A stretch of 64,000 nt of DNA from Paenibacillus psychroresistens (GCF_009728935.1 NZ_CP034235.1:6957501-7021500); one strand, 5' to 3'. Shown: positions 34,405-43,947, counted from the first letter of the stretch. Numbers and translations are program-made. The notes: a model not told the origin generated them from the sequence alone.

Positions 34405-36570
34405 AATAGCTTTAATTACATTTTCGATGATAGACATGCCTGCTTTATTGCCAAGCGCAAGAATCGATTCCGGATGAAATTGCACAGCAGAAATGGGCAG
34501 CGTCTTATGTTCGACAGCCATTACTACCTGATCTTCCTGCGAGACGGCAGTAATAGTCTGACAATCTGGAACCTTGGAAGCATAGAGGGAATGATAACGG
34601 CCCACCTTAAAATGGTTTGGCATCCCCTCCCATAAATAGCTTGCATGAAGCACCTCAATGATCGCGGCTTTGCCATGCTGGGGATATTCCAAAACACCTA
34701 ATTCACCTCCAAAATGCTCAACAAGTCCTTGAAGTCCCAGACATACGCCAAAAACTGGCACTTCACGCTTTAAGCATAACTCTATTGTTTCATTTAAATT
34801 AAATTCTTCGGGTCGGCCTGGTCCAGGGGAAAGCACAACCAGATCAAATAGCTCATCTGATCTAAGAAGCTCACGTGCTGCGGTGGACCTTAGAGTTCTA
34901 ACCTCAGCCCCCGTTTGTTTGAAATAATTAGCAAGAGTATGCACGAAGGAGTCTTCATGATCGACCAGAAGGATGCTTTTACCAAGCCCCAATTCATTGG
35001 AGGCTTTGCTTTTGGCAGCAGGGTCTCGCATCGCATCAGCTCGTGCTCGAATAGCTTGAACAAGAGCAGCTGCTTTGGTAAGCGTTTCTTGTTCCTCCTC
35101 TTCAGGGACAGAATCATAGAGCAAGGTGGCTCCGGCTGTAATCTCAGCTATGCCATCTTTAATTTTAATGGTACGTAAGGTAAGTCCTGTATTCAGATTC
35201 CCATTAAACGCATAATACCCAACAGCTCCGCCATACCAGCTTCGCGGGGACTCCTCATGCTGCTCAATCCAACGAACAGCCGCTCTTTTCGGTGCGCCCG
35301 TAACAGTTACTGCCCACATATGTGTGATGAAAGCATCCAATGCATCGTATTGTGGACTTAAACGCCCCTCAACATGGTCAACCGTATGGATCAAATGAGA
35401 ATACAATTCAATTTGTCTTCTGCCTATTACTTTCACAGTGCCTGGCACACAAATCCGCGATTTATCATTCCGATCCACATCTGTACACATCGTCAACTCG
35501 GCTTCCTCTTTAGGAGAATTCAGCAGCGTTCTTATTTGTTCCGCATCTTCGATTGCCGAGGCACCACGTTTGATTGTTCCAGAGATTGGACAGGTTTCTA
35601 CTCGATTGCCTTCAACCCTTACATACATCTCAGGGGATGATCCGACTAAGTATTCTCTGCCTAAATTAATAATGAAGCCATATGGGCTGGGATTAATTTT
35701 CATCAGCTTTGCAAAAACCTCAGAGGCCTGTTCTGTACAGCTCTCATAGAGTGTTTGTGTAGGAACGACCTCGAATAGATCACCGACTTTAAAAGCTTTA
35801 ATAGCTTCTTTAACTAAATTCGCATATTTCCCTGCTTTATAGGGTTTAATCTGATCTTTGTTTGATTGTAGAATCCGTTTAGTCGGCTTTCCAGTTCGTG
35901 GTAAAGCTTCGGTAGTTTGTTGGCCATAGCTAAATTCGTAAGAAAGCTTATAGGCAATAGATTTTTGATGGTCAATGATTACCAATTCATCAGGGATATA
36001 TAATACTAAATCAGGCCGATTCTCAGCTCTAGCGTTGTTTAATTCCATAGGCTCAAATTGGAAAATAAGATCATAGGCGAAAGCGCCATACAATCCTAAT
36101 TGAGCATCCTCAGTCGAATAAAACAACTCTTTAATCGCACGCATTAGAGTAAAAATGGAGGGCTGCAAGGTGCGGTCCTCTTCATAAATAACGGCGGCGG
36201 CAATAATTTCACCTTCGATAATCCCATCTACTTTACTAACCTTCAATTCTTTTAGCGAATTAAGCTTTTCTTCAATGGCAGCAAGAAGAATATGACCTCG
36301 ATCATTCAAAGCGCTAATTGTAAACTTATGCCCGTAGGAACAAATCTCAATAGGCGGATTAATAAAACCTATATCCCAACGAGAATAGCGGCCTGGATAT
36401 TCATATTTACTTGTAAACAAGGCACCTTTACTGAAATCTATCGCTTCTAAAATTTCATTCAGTGCTGTTTCTACCAACAATGGCTCTAAATAACGTGTGA
36501 TTTCGATATTTCCTGAGGAGAGATAAACTTTCTTTTCGGGGTTTAACAAAAGGTTTGATGAAATGCTCAA
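34363..36570 (-). CDS. trpE(G): Anthranilate synthase, fused TrpE-TrpG
   Basis: The 735-residue enzyme makes anthranilate from chorismate and glutamine, the first step of tryptophan synthesis. The TrpE half (about 1-520) has CPISGTIKRG, LTMCTDVDRNDKSR and VTGAPKRAAV. The TrpG half (about 535-730) has VVLSPGPGRPEEF, the nucleophile Cys610 in FGVCLGLQG and the His-Glu pair in AVQFHPESI. The length fits known TrpE(G) fusions. The start is TTG, 7 nt after AGGAGG. No other trp genes are near. A TRAP-like leader precedes it. PhzE-like and PabB-PabA enzymes share this layout, but tryptophan-type leader control favours anthranilate synthase. Confidence 0.9.
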   Translation of the reverse strand: MSISSNLLLNPEKKVYLSSGNIEITRYLEPLLVETALNEILEAIDFSKGALFTSKYEYPGRYSRWDIGFINPPIEICSYGHKFTISALNDRGHILLAAIEEKLNSLKELKVSKVDGIIEGEIIAAAVIYEEDRTLQPSIFTLMRAIKELFYSTEDAQLGLYGAFAYDLIFQFEPMELNNARAENRPDLVLYIPDELVIIDHQKSIAYKLSYEFSYGQQTTEALPRTGKPTKRILQSNKDQIKPYKAGKYANLVKEAIKAFKVGDLFEVVPTQTLYESCTEQASEVFAKLMKINPSPYGFIINLGREYLVGSSPEMYVRVEGNRVETCPISGTIKRGASAIEDAEQIRTLLNSPKEEAELTMCTDVDRNDKSRICVPGTVKVIGRRQIELYSHLIHTVDHVEGRLSPQYDALDAFITHMWAVTVTGAPKRAAVRWIEQHEESPRSWYGGAVGYYAFNGNLNTGLTLRTIKIKDGIAEITAGATLLYDSVPEEEEQETLTKAAALVQAIRARADAMRDPAAKSKASNELGLGKSILLVDHEDSFVHTLANYFKQTGAEVRTLRSTAARELLRSDELFDLVVLSPGPGRPEEFNLNETIELCLKREVPVFGVCLGLQGLVEHFGGELGVLEYPQHGKAAIIEVLHASYLWEGMPNHFKVGRYHSLYASKVPDCQTITAVSQEDQVVMAVEHKTLPISAVQFHPESILALGNKAGMSIIENVIKAILGKKNHRIVDNRR

Positions 36571-36575
36571 TGGAA

Positions 36576-36598
36576 TTCCTCCTTTTTTCTCAGAGGAA
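36576..36598 (-). promoter_or_regulatory. Hairpin sequestering the trpE(G) ribosome binding site
   Basis: On the transcript, UUCCUC (36598-36593) can pair with GAGGAA (36581-36576), the latter being part of the AGGAGGAA ribosome site. The loop is 11 nt, and a G-U pair extends the stem. Pairing would hide the ribosome binding site of the TTG start. Confidence 0.55.
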
Positions 36599-36651
36599 CA
36601 GAGGGTAAAAATGAAATTTGAAAAAAGTCATTAACAAATAAACTAATAAAC

Positions 36652-36706
36652 CTCACTCGACTCGTCTCATCTAACTCTTCTAACTCAGCTCTGCTCATCT
36701 AAACTA
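36652..36706 (-). promoter_or_regulatory. TRAP (MtrB) binding site candidate: 11 (G/U)AG triplets
   Basis: On the minus strand NAG triplets begin at 36701, 36696, 36691, 36686, 36682, 36677, 36673, 36668, 36663, 36658 and 36654. Eight are GAG and three UAG, with spacers of two nt (seven times) or one nt (three times). A twelfth, UAG at 36706, sits at the predicted transcript start. Known biology: the 11-subunit TRAP protein binds eleven (G/U)AG repeats, best with 2-nt spacers, when loaded with tryptophan. Confidence 0.8.
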
Positions 36707-36712
36707 ATTAGA

Positions 36713-36741
36713 AATATAGCATTATTCCCATTTTATAGCAA
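36713..36741 (-). promoter_or_regulatory. Sigma-A promoter of trpE(G)
   Basis: On the minus strand TTGCTA (36741-36736), 17 bp and TATATT (36718-36713) with an extended TG two bases earlier. The transcript would begin near 36706, right at the (G/U)AG array. Confidence 0.65.
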
Positions 36742-36768
36742 TAACCCTATATTTCTAGTACACGAAAC

Positions 36769-37215
36769 TTAAACTCCTAGATTGGCAACGATTCCTGAGA
36801 TGCGTCGCTCACGGGTTTCTTGAGTTTTGGCATCGTTTACCTGACGAACAAATTCCTTGCGTTTGGAGAATGCTAAAGCTTCGAATACTTCGATCGCACC
36901 AGCTTTTGCAGATAAGGCCGATCTTAAGTCATCTGGAACCTCAACCGTTCTTATCTCCAGATCTAATTCGAGGGTAACTTCAATAGGGTCACCTGCGCTT
37001 AAACCCGCCGCTTTTCTGTGCTCTGAACTGACAGGAATAAGGTACTTTCCACCCATAACAGCCATTGTGCTACGATAGCTGTATCCGTTTAGGTTAACTG
37101 TGACACTCGGCTTTTTACCTCCGCCAAGCGAGGCCATAACCTCCTCTGGCACCTGAATACCCGTGGCATTTTTCCCTTCAGCCTGCATTAAACTAGTCTT
37201 GAATGTTACTCCCAT
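36769..37215 (-). CDS. DUF1905 and YdeI/OmpD-associated domain protein
   Basis: The 148-residue protein has an N-terminal DUF1905 beta-barrel (MGVTFKTSLMQAEGKNATGIQVP, YLIPVSSEHRKAAGLSAGDPIEVTLELD) followed by a helical YdeI-type segment (EALAFSKRKEFVRQVNDAKTQETRERRISGIV). The combination is common in Bacillales; its biochemical function is unknown. AAGGGGG precedes the ATG. It lies upstream of trpE(G), whose own promoter begins just after this gene ends. Confidence 0.85.
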   Translation of the reverse strand: MGVTFKTSLMQAEGKNATGIQVPEEVMASLGGGKKPSVTVNLNGYSYRSTMAVMGGKYLIPVSSEHRKAAGLSAGDPIEVTLELDLEIRTVEVPDDLRSALSAKAGAIEVFEALAFSKRKEFVRQVNDAKTQETRERRISGIVANLGV

Positions 37216-37242
37216 TGCCGCTAACCCCCTTCGAATATTTAA

Positions 37243-38685
37243 TTATAAATCAGTTCTCAGCTCATAATCCCACCATTTGTGGCTTTTTTTCGTAGTTACA
37301 TTTGTGATGGTGTTGTTGTCTGGATTTAGCACGAAAATTTGTTTGTTGATATCTACGTAGCCGATACCTGGTATGGAATCTGCCATTTTGGTTGCCTTCA
37401 GTTGAGTGTCTATGGAATAGAATCCATCTATTTTAATTGGCCTTGTTGGAGCTAATCGATCATTATAGGCTTTAATAAGTAAAGATTGATTATCCGCATA
37501 CAGTACATCAATATCCTGCACTTTAAGCTGTTGATTGATATTGTAAGATAATCCATCCTTATCTATGAGCGCAAGCTGGGCTATTCTATCAAAATTACTG
37601 GTATCCAAATCATGTTTAAGAGGTGCAGAGCTAGAAATCCAAAAGCTTCCATCCTGATTCTTAATCAACTTCTCCACCCACTGGGTATAACCTTCAACTT
37701 TACTAGCTTTATCATTATGAATCACAAACTCAAACTTTTCATGTGGTGTATATGGAGCTGGAATATGATTTAGATATAAAACGGTTACGCTCAGGAGAGA
37801 ATTCGCATCATCCAGCTTTGTAAAGTTAGCATTGTAGTCTATTCCTGACACCGTCTCTGAGTCGGTCTTCTTGGACTCTTCAATTTTTTTCAAGTATGAC
37901 TCTAGCGGGATAATTGCTTGCTCCTTGTAATAGATATTATCACCTTTTAAGCTTACTGTCCCATCGGTTGAAACAGCTTGAGGCGCTGCATTCTTTTCGT
38001 CGTTTACTTGGACTTTTTCCATAATCGTGTCATTTTCTTGCTCGCTAAGAAGTGTATATTTTCCATCTAATGCTTTACTGATTTTATAAATGCTTTCCGT
38101 ACCAGATCTCACATATAAAAAGCTAGCATCATCATAGAAAATATCAGATAACACCGGATTCTGAGTACCTCTAATATGATAGCCTGATATAGAATTCCAC
38201 TCTGTACTCCAACCAAATAAGTCATTAGTAAAGTGCCATGTCATCGGAAAATAAGTGATATCGTGAAACACCAGAAGTGGATATTTTTCAGTTGTATTGT
38301 TGATCTTCTGACCGTTCACTTGAACTGGAAAAGCTGCAATTTGAGCCTTATATGTCTTGGTTAAGCTATTATTGCCTAGCTTGTCTGCCTTCATCGGCGT
38401 CCTTGAAGCAAGTGACTGGATTGATAATCCGTTCTTATTATTCCATTGCACCGAAAGACCCAGCGATTTAGCATAGTTCAAAGTCATCGGGAAGTATGTG
38501 ATTTCTTTATAAGTAAGGATTGGATATAACGCATGCAGATTATCAATCTTCTTGCCGTTTACTTCAACAGCGAATTTAGGGATGGATACCTTCACTTCAG
38601 AAGTTGCTGCGGATACAGGTGTAATTACGTTAGGAATCATTAAACATATAGCCATAAAAGATAAGATGATCGATTTAAATTTCAT
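37243..38685 (-). CDS. Secreted stalk-domain (copper-amine-oxidase N-terminal-like) protein
   Basis: The precursor starts MKFKSIILSFMAICLMIPN, a signal peptide cleaved near VSAAT. Two related modules follow: FAVEVNGKKIDNLHALYPILTYKEITYFPMT (about 35-65) and FPVQVNGQKINNTTEKYPLLVFHDITYFPMT (about 115-145). These are the stalk/copper_amine_oxidN repeats frequent in Paenibacillus surface proteins. The C-terminal 280 residues look like a beta-propeller of unknown role. The ATG at 38685 is 6-7 nt from AAGGAG; the upstream GTG at 38700 overlaps that site. Confidence 0.8.
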   Translation of the reverse strand: MKFKSIILSFMAICLMIPNVITPVSAATSEVKVSIPKFAVEVNGKKIDNLHALYPILTYKEITYFPMTLNYAKSLGLSVQWNNKNGLSIQSLASRTPMKADKLGNNSLTKTYKAQIAAFPVQVNGQKINNTTEKYPLLVFHDITYFPMTWHFTNDLFGWSTEWNSISGYHIRGTQNPVLSDIFYDDASFLYVRSGTESIYKISKALDGKYTLLSEQENDTIMEKVQVNDEKNAAPQAVSTDGTVSLKGDNIYYKEQAIIPLESYLKKIEESKKTDSETVSGIDYNANFTKLDDANSLLSVTVLYLNHIPAPYTPHEKFEFVIHNDKASKVEGYTQWVEKLIKNQDGSFWISSSAPLKHDLDTSNFDRIAQLALIDKDGLSYNINQQLKVQDIDVLYADNQSLLIKAYNDRLAPTRPIKIDGFYSIDTQLKATKMADSIPGIGYVDINKQIFVLNPDNNTITNVTTKKSHKWWDYELRTDL

Positions 38686-38761
38686 CATTTTCTCCTTCAC
38701 ATTTTTAGTATTTTAGTCTTGTATACTATATTAGACGACTAAAAATGGGATTTGTTGCTAT

Positions 38762-39736
38762 TTATGAAATACTACTAAGCCCTTTGACTTCACTATTAGT
38801 CAGTTTAAATCTCATTGCTTTGATATTTTCTTCCGCATGATGGACCTTCGATGCACCAGGAATAGCGAATACTGTACCTCCATTTGCATGGATCAGCCAG
38901 TTAAGCGCAATTTGTGAGGGAGATGCCTTGTATTGCAGTGCCAGCTCTTCGAGTGCATCAATCAGTGGCTTTGATTTCAGTAAACCAGAAGTACGGAAGC
39001 CTGATGCCCATTTACGCGGACCTTTAATGGCCTTCACAAGTTCAGGGTTTTTATGAAATTTCCCGCTTAGTATTCCTTGTTCCAATGGTGAATAAGCAAT
39101 TATCGCAATCCCCAGTTCTTTGGCTGTATCGAGAATTCCATTCTGTTCTATTCTGCGATCCAATAAGCTGTATTTGACTTGATTCGATGCTAGGCGAAGG
39201 CCATGCTCGCGCAGCACGCGGTCTGCTTCGCGCATTTTCACTGCTGAAAAATTGCTAACACCTACATTCTTTATCTTCCCTAGTTCAACTAGCTTAGCCA
39301 TCGCTTTCATTTCGCTAGCCACGGAAGAGAAAGAATAAGGCTGATGCACCTGGTAGAGCTGAATCGTCCGATTATCCAGCAAGCGGATGCGTTCATCAAT
39401 TGTAGATGTGATACTCCGAGCCGTGCGGAATATGGGCCACCATTTTGTCGCAATATACGCCTCCTCTGCCGCTTTCCCGCCTGCTGCTTTTAAAGCATAT
39501 GCCAGCATTTCTTCAGATTGCCCGCCACCATATACTTCAGCCGTATCGAACCAGTTAATTCCACCCTGTAAGCTAATCTGAACAATTTTAAGCACATCTT
39601 CTCGCGGTAATACGGGCCAGAATTTGCCGACCATCCCTTTCCCATTACTGAATTGCCAGCAACCGAGTCCTAGTGGGGAGAGCATTAAATTCGAGCTGCC
39701 TAGCTTCCGTAATTCAATTGCTGTTTCAAGTACCAT
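38762..39736 (-). CDS. Aldo/keto reductase
   Basis: The protein of 324 residues is an NADPH-dependent TIM-barrel oxidoreductase. The catalytic residues are visible as Asp and Tyr in WFDTAEVYGGGQSEE, Lys in AYIATKWWP and His in QLYQVHQPY; cofactor binding is in IAYSPLEQGILSGK and IPGASKVHHAEENI. The substrate is unknown. The ATG at 39736 is 6 nt after GGGGTGG, so the ATG at 39751, before that site, is not the start. It is downstream of an AraC regulator in the same direction, 52 nt apart, and may be its target. Confidence 0.92.
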   Translation of the reverse strand: MVLETAIELRKLGSSNLMLSPLGLGCWQFSNGKGMVGKFWPVLPREDVLKIVQISLQGGINWFDTAEVYGGGQSEEMLAYALKAAGGKAAEEAYIATKWWPIFRTARSITSTIDERIRLLDNRTIQLYQVHQPYSFSSVASEMKAMAKLVELGKIKNVGVSNFSAVKMREADRVLREHGLRLASNQVKYSLLDRRIEQNGILDTAKELGIAIIAYSPLEQGILSGKFHKNPELVKAIKGPRKWASGFRTSGLLKSKPLIDALEELALQYKASPSQIALNWLIHANGGTVFAIPGASKVHHAEENIKAMRFKLTNSEVKGLSSIS

Positions 39737-39787
39737 AATTAACCACCCCATCTATCTTATTTAAATAGCTCTAATACAGAATTCTTT

Positions 39788-40693
39788 TCACTTTTCTTTA
39801 TTCTTCATTTTCGCTTCATTTTCCACAAAATTGTCTCTATATCGCGCTGGAGATACTCCGGTTACGGCTGAAAAAACCTTGGTAAAATATTGTACAGTTG
39901 TAAAGCCACATTTTTCTGCTATCCCTTTCATGGATTCTTTAGTCGCCTTCAGTAAACCAATTGCTAATTTCATCCTTTCTGCACGAATGTATTCGGTAAT
40001 GTTCTGACCTGTATGCTCAAGGAATAACCGGGATAAGTGACGTTCCGATATATATACATGCTTAGCTAAGTCGCTGATCAAAGGTAATCTTTCTAAATTA
40101 TCGCGAATCATCAGCTTTATTTGGTTTACTTGAATAATGGAATGCATGTCCAAATTAATTTCTTGAACGTTATTCTCCACAAATGCCTCTAAGAAGGAAA
40201 CCAATAAACAATGCGCCATGTTTTTCAGATAGTCATCCGAGATCAGTCTCATTCTACTTGTTTGTTCAAGCAAGGCGCGCCATAACAAAACGGAAGGCAG
40301 ATTCTCAGCGTTCCTTATTATGAAATTAGTTGTAGTTGTCAGCTGATGAAAGGCTTTTACCGCCTTTGTGACCGTTGAAGCCGCCATGACTTCAAAAGCT
40401 ACAAAAGCAAGAGCAAGTCCTTGTTCGCTGCGGATTTGATGCCAAAGATGTGGACGGGATAGAAAAAGCGTCCCTGTTGATAACGGGTATTCTATTTCTT
40501 CCTCTATATAGCTGCCTTCACCCGAAATAACATAACAAACCTCATAACAGGAATGTTTATGAACCGGATTGTCCAAATGCTTAGGATACAACCCCCAATA
40601 ATGTACGCTAAAGCTAACTTGTTCACCGGATATAGTGGCTAAATAATGGCTTAAATAGATTTCAATATCTTGGCTCAGCTTGGATGTGAACAA
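39788..40693 (-). CDS. AraC family transcriptional regulator with cupin sensor
   Basis: The N-terminal cupin (about 25-110) includes HKHSCYEVCYVISGEGSYIE and a sugar-binding-type fold; the C-terminal AraC domain (about 195-290) has two helix-turn-helix motifs, LISDLAKHVYISERHLSRLF and MKGIAEKCGFTTVQYFTKVF, ending TGVSPARYR. The start is probably TTG at 40693, 5 nt after GAGGTGG; a GTG at 40702 overlaps that site. It probably senses a small molecule and activates nearby genes, with the aldo/keto reductase the first candidate. Confidence 0.87.
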   Translation of the reverse strand: MFTSKLSQDIEIYLSHYLATISGEQVSFSVHYWGLYPKHLDNPVHKHSCYEVCYVISGEGSYIEEEIEYPLSTGTLFLSRPHLWHQIRSEQGLALAFVAFEVMAASTVTKAVKAFHQLTTTTNFIIRNAENLPSVLLWRALLEQTSRMRLISDDYLKNMAHCLLVSFLEAFVENNVQEINLDMHSIIQVNQIKLMIRDNLERLPLISDLAKHVYISERHLSRLFLEHTGQNITEYIRAERMKLAIGLLKATKESMKGIAEKCGFTTVQYFTKVFSAVTGVSPARYRDNFVENEAKMKNKEK

Positions 40694-40756
40694 ATAAACC
40701 ACCTCGTATGCTTTTATTGTAAACGATCACTAGATTCTAGTCATCAGGATTGATTA

Positions 40757-40797
40757 GAAAAAAGGAGCAGACCGCCTGTATAAGCGCGAGTGCTCCC
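40757..40797 (-). terminator. Terminator of the beta-helix protein gene
   Basis: GGAGCA/TGCTCC stem (40764-40769 with 40791-40796) with a long inner loop that may pair further, followed by six T on the minus strand. It lies about 30 nt after the stop at 40824. Confidence 0.7.
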
Positions 40798-40823
40798 AAT
40801 TGTTGTCTAATAATCTTGACTCA

Positions 40824-43574
40824 CTAAGTCCCATATACCTTGAATTCGAAAATACTTCCACCATATCCGCTTGAATAAGTAACTGTTACTCTGACATATC
40901 TACCGGTAACTGCATTAGTATCCGTATACGATTGCTGAGTGGATACGCTTGCTGTCCGATCTGCATAAAGTATCCAAGTTGTAGGAGCAGCTGCAGCGGC
41001 ATACTCAATTTTATATTTATATCCGCTAGGCATTTCTAACATGGTGTTGGTGCTCGTAATATTATAATTGGCGCCTAAATCTACCTGTAACCAAGATGGA
41101 TCTGGCAGGCTAAAGCCTTGCGCCCAGCGGGTTGTATTGCTGCCATCTACAGCATAGCCTGGAATGTATGAGGAAGAATATTGGGAGGACGCTGTCGCTG
41201 TTTTGCCTTGTGATATCAATCCCGGTCCTGGTGTGGGAGTAGGTGTCGGCGTCGGAGTTGCGCCTGATCCAGAATAAACCTGTATCTCGGACAAACCAAC
41301 ATTAGTTCCAGCTCCTGAAGTGACTGTAAATTTCACCCATGTTACTGTTTTATTAGAGAAGGAAACGTCCTTCATCGCCCCAGCATTATCAAGAGCACCC
41401 ACAGCAATAGCTGAACCATCGCTGAAAGATAATGTGCCTGCATTTATCGTGTCTGTAGAATTCGGGCGATCATACAGCTTGATGTTGTTTATGGTCTTGC
41501 TGGATGACCAGGTTAGCGTAATCCAAGGTGTTGTTTCACCTGCTGAAGCCCATTCGCCGCTATCATGCACACCGATAATGCCATCAGCTGCTTTAGTTTT
41601 TGCATACGCTGCACTGAATTCTGAGGACGCCGTGAATGTGGCGCTGGACGCTATACTTGGCACTGGCGTAGGAGTTGGCGTTGGTGTTGCAGGGAGTGTT
41701 CCACCAGGACCAGCTCCATTCATTACATCCAATGCTGCTTGCGGCCAGCTCTGACCAGATACGACTGTATTGTTCTGAAACGTATTCGAGCCTGAATAAG
41801 ATCCCCAATAAACGTTGCTGTAATTATTCTGAAAGTAGTTGTCATGATTAGGCGGATTGTTGGCAAACCACGTCCAGCTGGTATTGTTCAGCACATTATA
41901 TTCTGCCGTCTTATACGCGCTTCCATTATCAAAATATATAGCAGCAATCGGATACCCGCCGTTATATGCCGATCCCGCCAAATCATGGATATAGTTTTGA
42001 TAAAATTTTGTACTGCCAGTCATTTTACCTAATGTATAGATTCCACCGCCGTCATCCAACAGCTTGCTGACATGATGAATATGATTGCCAAAGATTTGGT
42101 TGTTCGTCATGCCATGCTCGTTATCTGTCCAATTCCAGCCGATTGTAATGCCGGTATAAGCAAGGTTTTTTACTTCATTTTTAGAAATAGTCATATTCTG
42201 AGGCAACATAGCACCAATTCCGACCATATCCGCATAATCCAACCCTGTAGAATCAACTGTATTATTGGTTATTGTGTCGTTGATGCTTTGTCCATCCATG
42301 CTTGACTGCTCATCCCATTGATCTCCCGCAATTCCCAATGCTACAGCACCGCCTGCATTCTTTGTGAACGAGTTCCACGTAATAGAGGTATTGTCGGTAG
42401 CCTCATACCCCATTACCCCCCAGCTGCCTGCGAACTTGAAGGTATTGTGGTCTAATGTAATGTTACTTGTATTCTTTAATTGAAGCATTGACACAGGAGC
42501 CGTATATCGCGCTGTATTTCGGATCTCTGCATTGCTGCCGCCTCCTGTTGTCTGATAGCGGAATCCAGCTTGATTATCGACATAACCGTAACTGTTAGGT
42601 GCAAGCCAATTGCTATGCTTGAAGGTTATACCATTGAACTGGATATGGTGTGCTTTGCTTCCAGCACTAGTTCCAGTAATATCAACCAACGTTTCCAGCT
42701 TCGGTGCAACAATCGAAGTCGTATTCATCGTTTCACCAGCACGCGGCTTGTAATACAATGTCGTATTAGCTGAATCCAAGAACCATTCCCCTGCAGCATC
42801 CAATAGCTCATAAGCATTTTCGAAGAAATAAGGTGCTGATGATCCCTGACCATGATGATTAAAGGCAAAACCGTTTTCCGGAGACTTGAAGCTAACTGTG
42901 TTACCTAAATAACCGGATATGCGTCCGCGATATTGGCTCCAATGATTGACGATAACCATTTCAGCTGTACCGCTGTTAGCCCAAGTGCCGATATCAGCCG
43001 TGTTCACTGTATACGGATACGAGCTGTTGGTAGCACTCAAGTATGGAGCTCCTGTAATTTCATCGGTCAAATTTGGCGTCCGGGCCCTAACTCCACGTGT
43101 ATCATTTACATATAGCTGGCGAAAGCTCCAATTCACCCCTGTTTTCTTATAAATGTTCTTGCCGCTGTCAAACAACGTCCAGCCTGTTGTAATGTCAACA
43201 CCGCCGCTAATTACAGGGGTCGCTCCCGCATAAGCCTGATAAATTACTTTATAGCCATTCGTGCCTGAATCAGCTGTTCCCAATGTCAAAGTACTGCTTA
43301 ATGTATGCATTCCATTCATTAAATTCACGATAATATCGCCAGTCATACTGCTGTTTATCGTACGAACAACATCCCGTGCTTTGGCAATTGTAGCAAAAGC
43401 AGTTCCTGTCGACGTCCCGTTATTGCTGTCGCTCCCTCCTGATGGATTCACATAATAGGTTGCCTGAGTTGCAGCAAAGCCAACAATCGGTTTCATTACA
43501 TTTACACTTATTAACACCGTGGAAAAAATTATAAACCAGATCAAATATTTGTTTGATTTCAACCTTAATAACAT
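40824..43574 (-). CDS. Secreted right-handed beta-helix protein with two C-terminal carbohydrate-binding (F5/8-type) modules
   Basis: The 916-residue precursor has a signal peptide (cleaved near GFAAT, residue 35), a long parallel beta-helix (about 38-630, starting YYVNPSGGSDSNNGTSTGTAFATIAKAR, with many NxITxN-type coils), then a PTPTPTPVP linker, a galactose-binding-like module (about 645-775), a second PTPTPTPTPG linker and another such module (about 790-916). This is the plan of extracellular polysaccharide lyases or glycoside hydrolases, for example those acting on pectin or alginate. I cannot identify catalytic residues. AAGGAGG precedes the ATG. A cre-like element upstream suggests catabolite control. 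Confidence 0.88.
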   Translation of the reverse strand: MLLRLKSNKYLIWFIIFSTVLISVNVMKPIVGFAATQATYYVNPSGGSDSNNGTSTGTAFATIAKARDVVRTINSSMTGDIIVNLMNGMHTLSSTLTLGTADSGTNGYKVIYQAYAGATPVISGGVDITTGWTLFDSGKNIYKKTGVNWSFRQLYVNDTRGVRARTPNLTDEITGAPYLSATNSSYPYTVNTADIGTWANSGTAEMVIVNHWSQYRGRISGYLGNTVSFKSPENGFAFNHHGQGSSAPYFFENAYELLDAAGEWFLDSANTTLYYKPRAGETMNTTSIVAPKLETLVDITGTSAGSKAHHIQFNGITFKHSNWLAPNSYGYVDNQAGFRYQTTGGGSNAEIRNTARYTAPVSMLQLKNTSNITLDHNTFKFAGSWGVMGYEATDNTSITWNSFTKNAGGAVALGIAGDQWDEQSSMDGQSINDTITNNTVDSTGLDYADMVGIGAMLPQNMTISKNEVKNLAYTGITIGWNWTDNEHGMTNNQIFGNHIHHVSKLLDDGGGIYTLGKMTGSTKFYQNYIHDLAGSAYNGGYPIAAIYFDNGSAYKTAEYNVLNNTSWTWFANNPPNHDNYFQNNYSNVYWGSYSGSNTFQNNTVVSGQSWPQAALDVMNGAGPGGTLPATPTPTPTPVPSIASSATFTASSEFSAAYAKTKAADGIIGVHDSGEWASAGETTPWITLTWSSSKTINNIKLYDRPNSTDTINAGTLSFSDGSAIAVGALDNAGAMKDVSFSNKTVTWVKFTVTSGAGTNVGLSEIQVYSGSGATPTPTPTPTPGPGLISQGKTATASSQYSSSYIPGYAVDGSNTTRWAQGFSLPDPSWLQVDLGANYNITSTNTMLEMPSGYKYKIEYAAAAAPTTWILYADRTASVSTQQSYTDTNAVTGRYVRVTVTYSSGYGGSIFEFKVYGT

Positions 43575-43947
43575 AACTATTCCTCCTTCTGATGATCAAG
43601 CAAGTATTTTGAAAGCCTTGTAAATCTTGTATTCCCTTAATCAACAACTGATACAGCGCTTACATTTTAACTTCTCAATATTTTTTGTTTTTTATTGTAT
43701 TACGTCTCACAGTCTAAGTGTACAAGGTAATTCTTGTTATGTAATTAGATTAAGCAGACAATATATTGCTATTATCCCGAAGAATACTTACACTTTTAAG
43801 ACATGAATCGAATCCAGTATAACCTGGAAGCATCTGGTATAATAATGGTACTTGGCACAGTACAGACTGTTTTGAATATGATGGAAGATCAGACTTCCCA
43901 ACAGATAGCTGCATGGACATAATGAAAAAAGAAAGAAGGAGCAGCGT
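43575..43947. other. 373-nt intergenic region with a cre-like element
   Basis: This divergent region holds the promoters of the beta-helix gene and the CBS gene. At 43649-43664, read on the minus strand, TGTAAGCGCT matches the left part of a cre perfectly, but the closing CA is displaced by two bases. TATAAT appears near 43835 without a clear -35 box. A 39-codon open frame (43803-43922) has no ribosome site and is not called as a gene. Confidence 0.4.

Noticed and set aside
43803..43922. 39-codon open frame upstream of the CBS gene
   Set aside because: No ribosome site and it covers likely promoter DNA.
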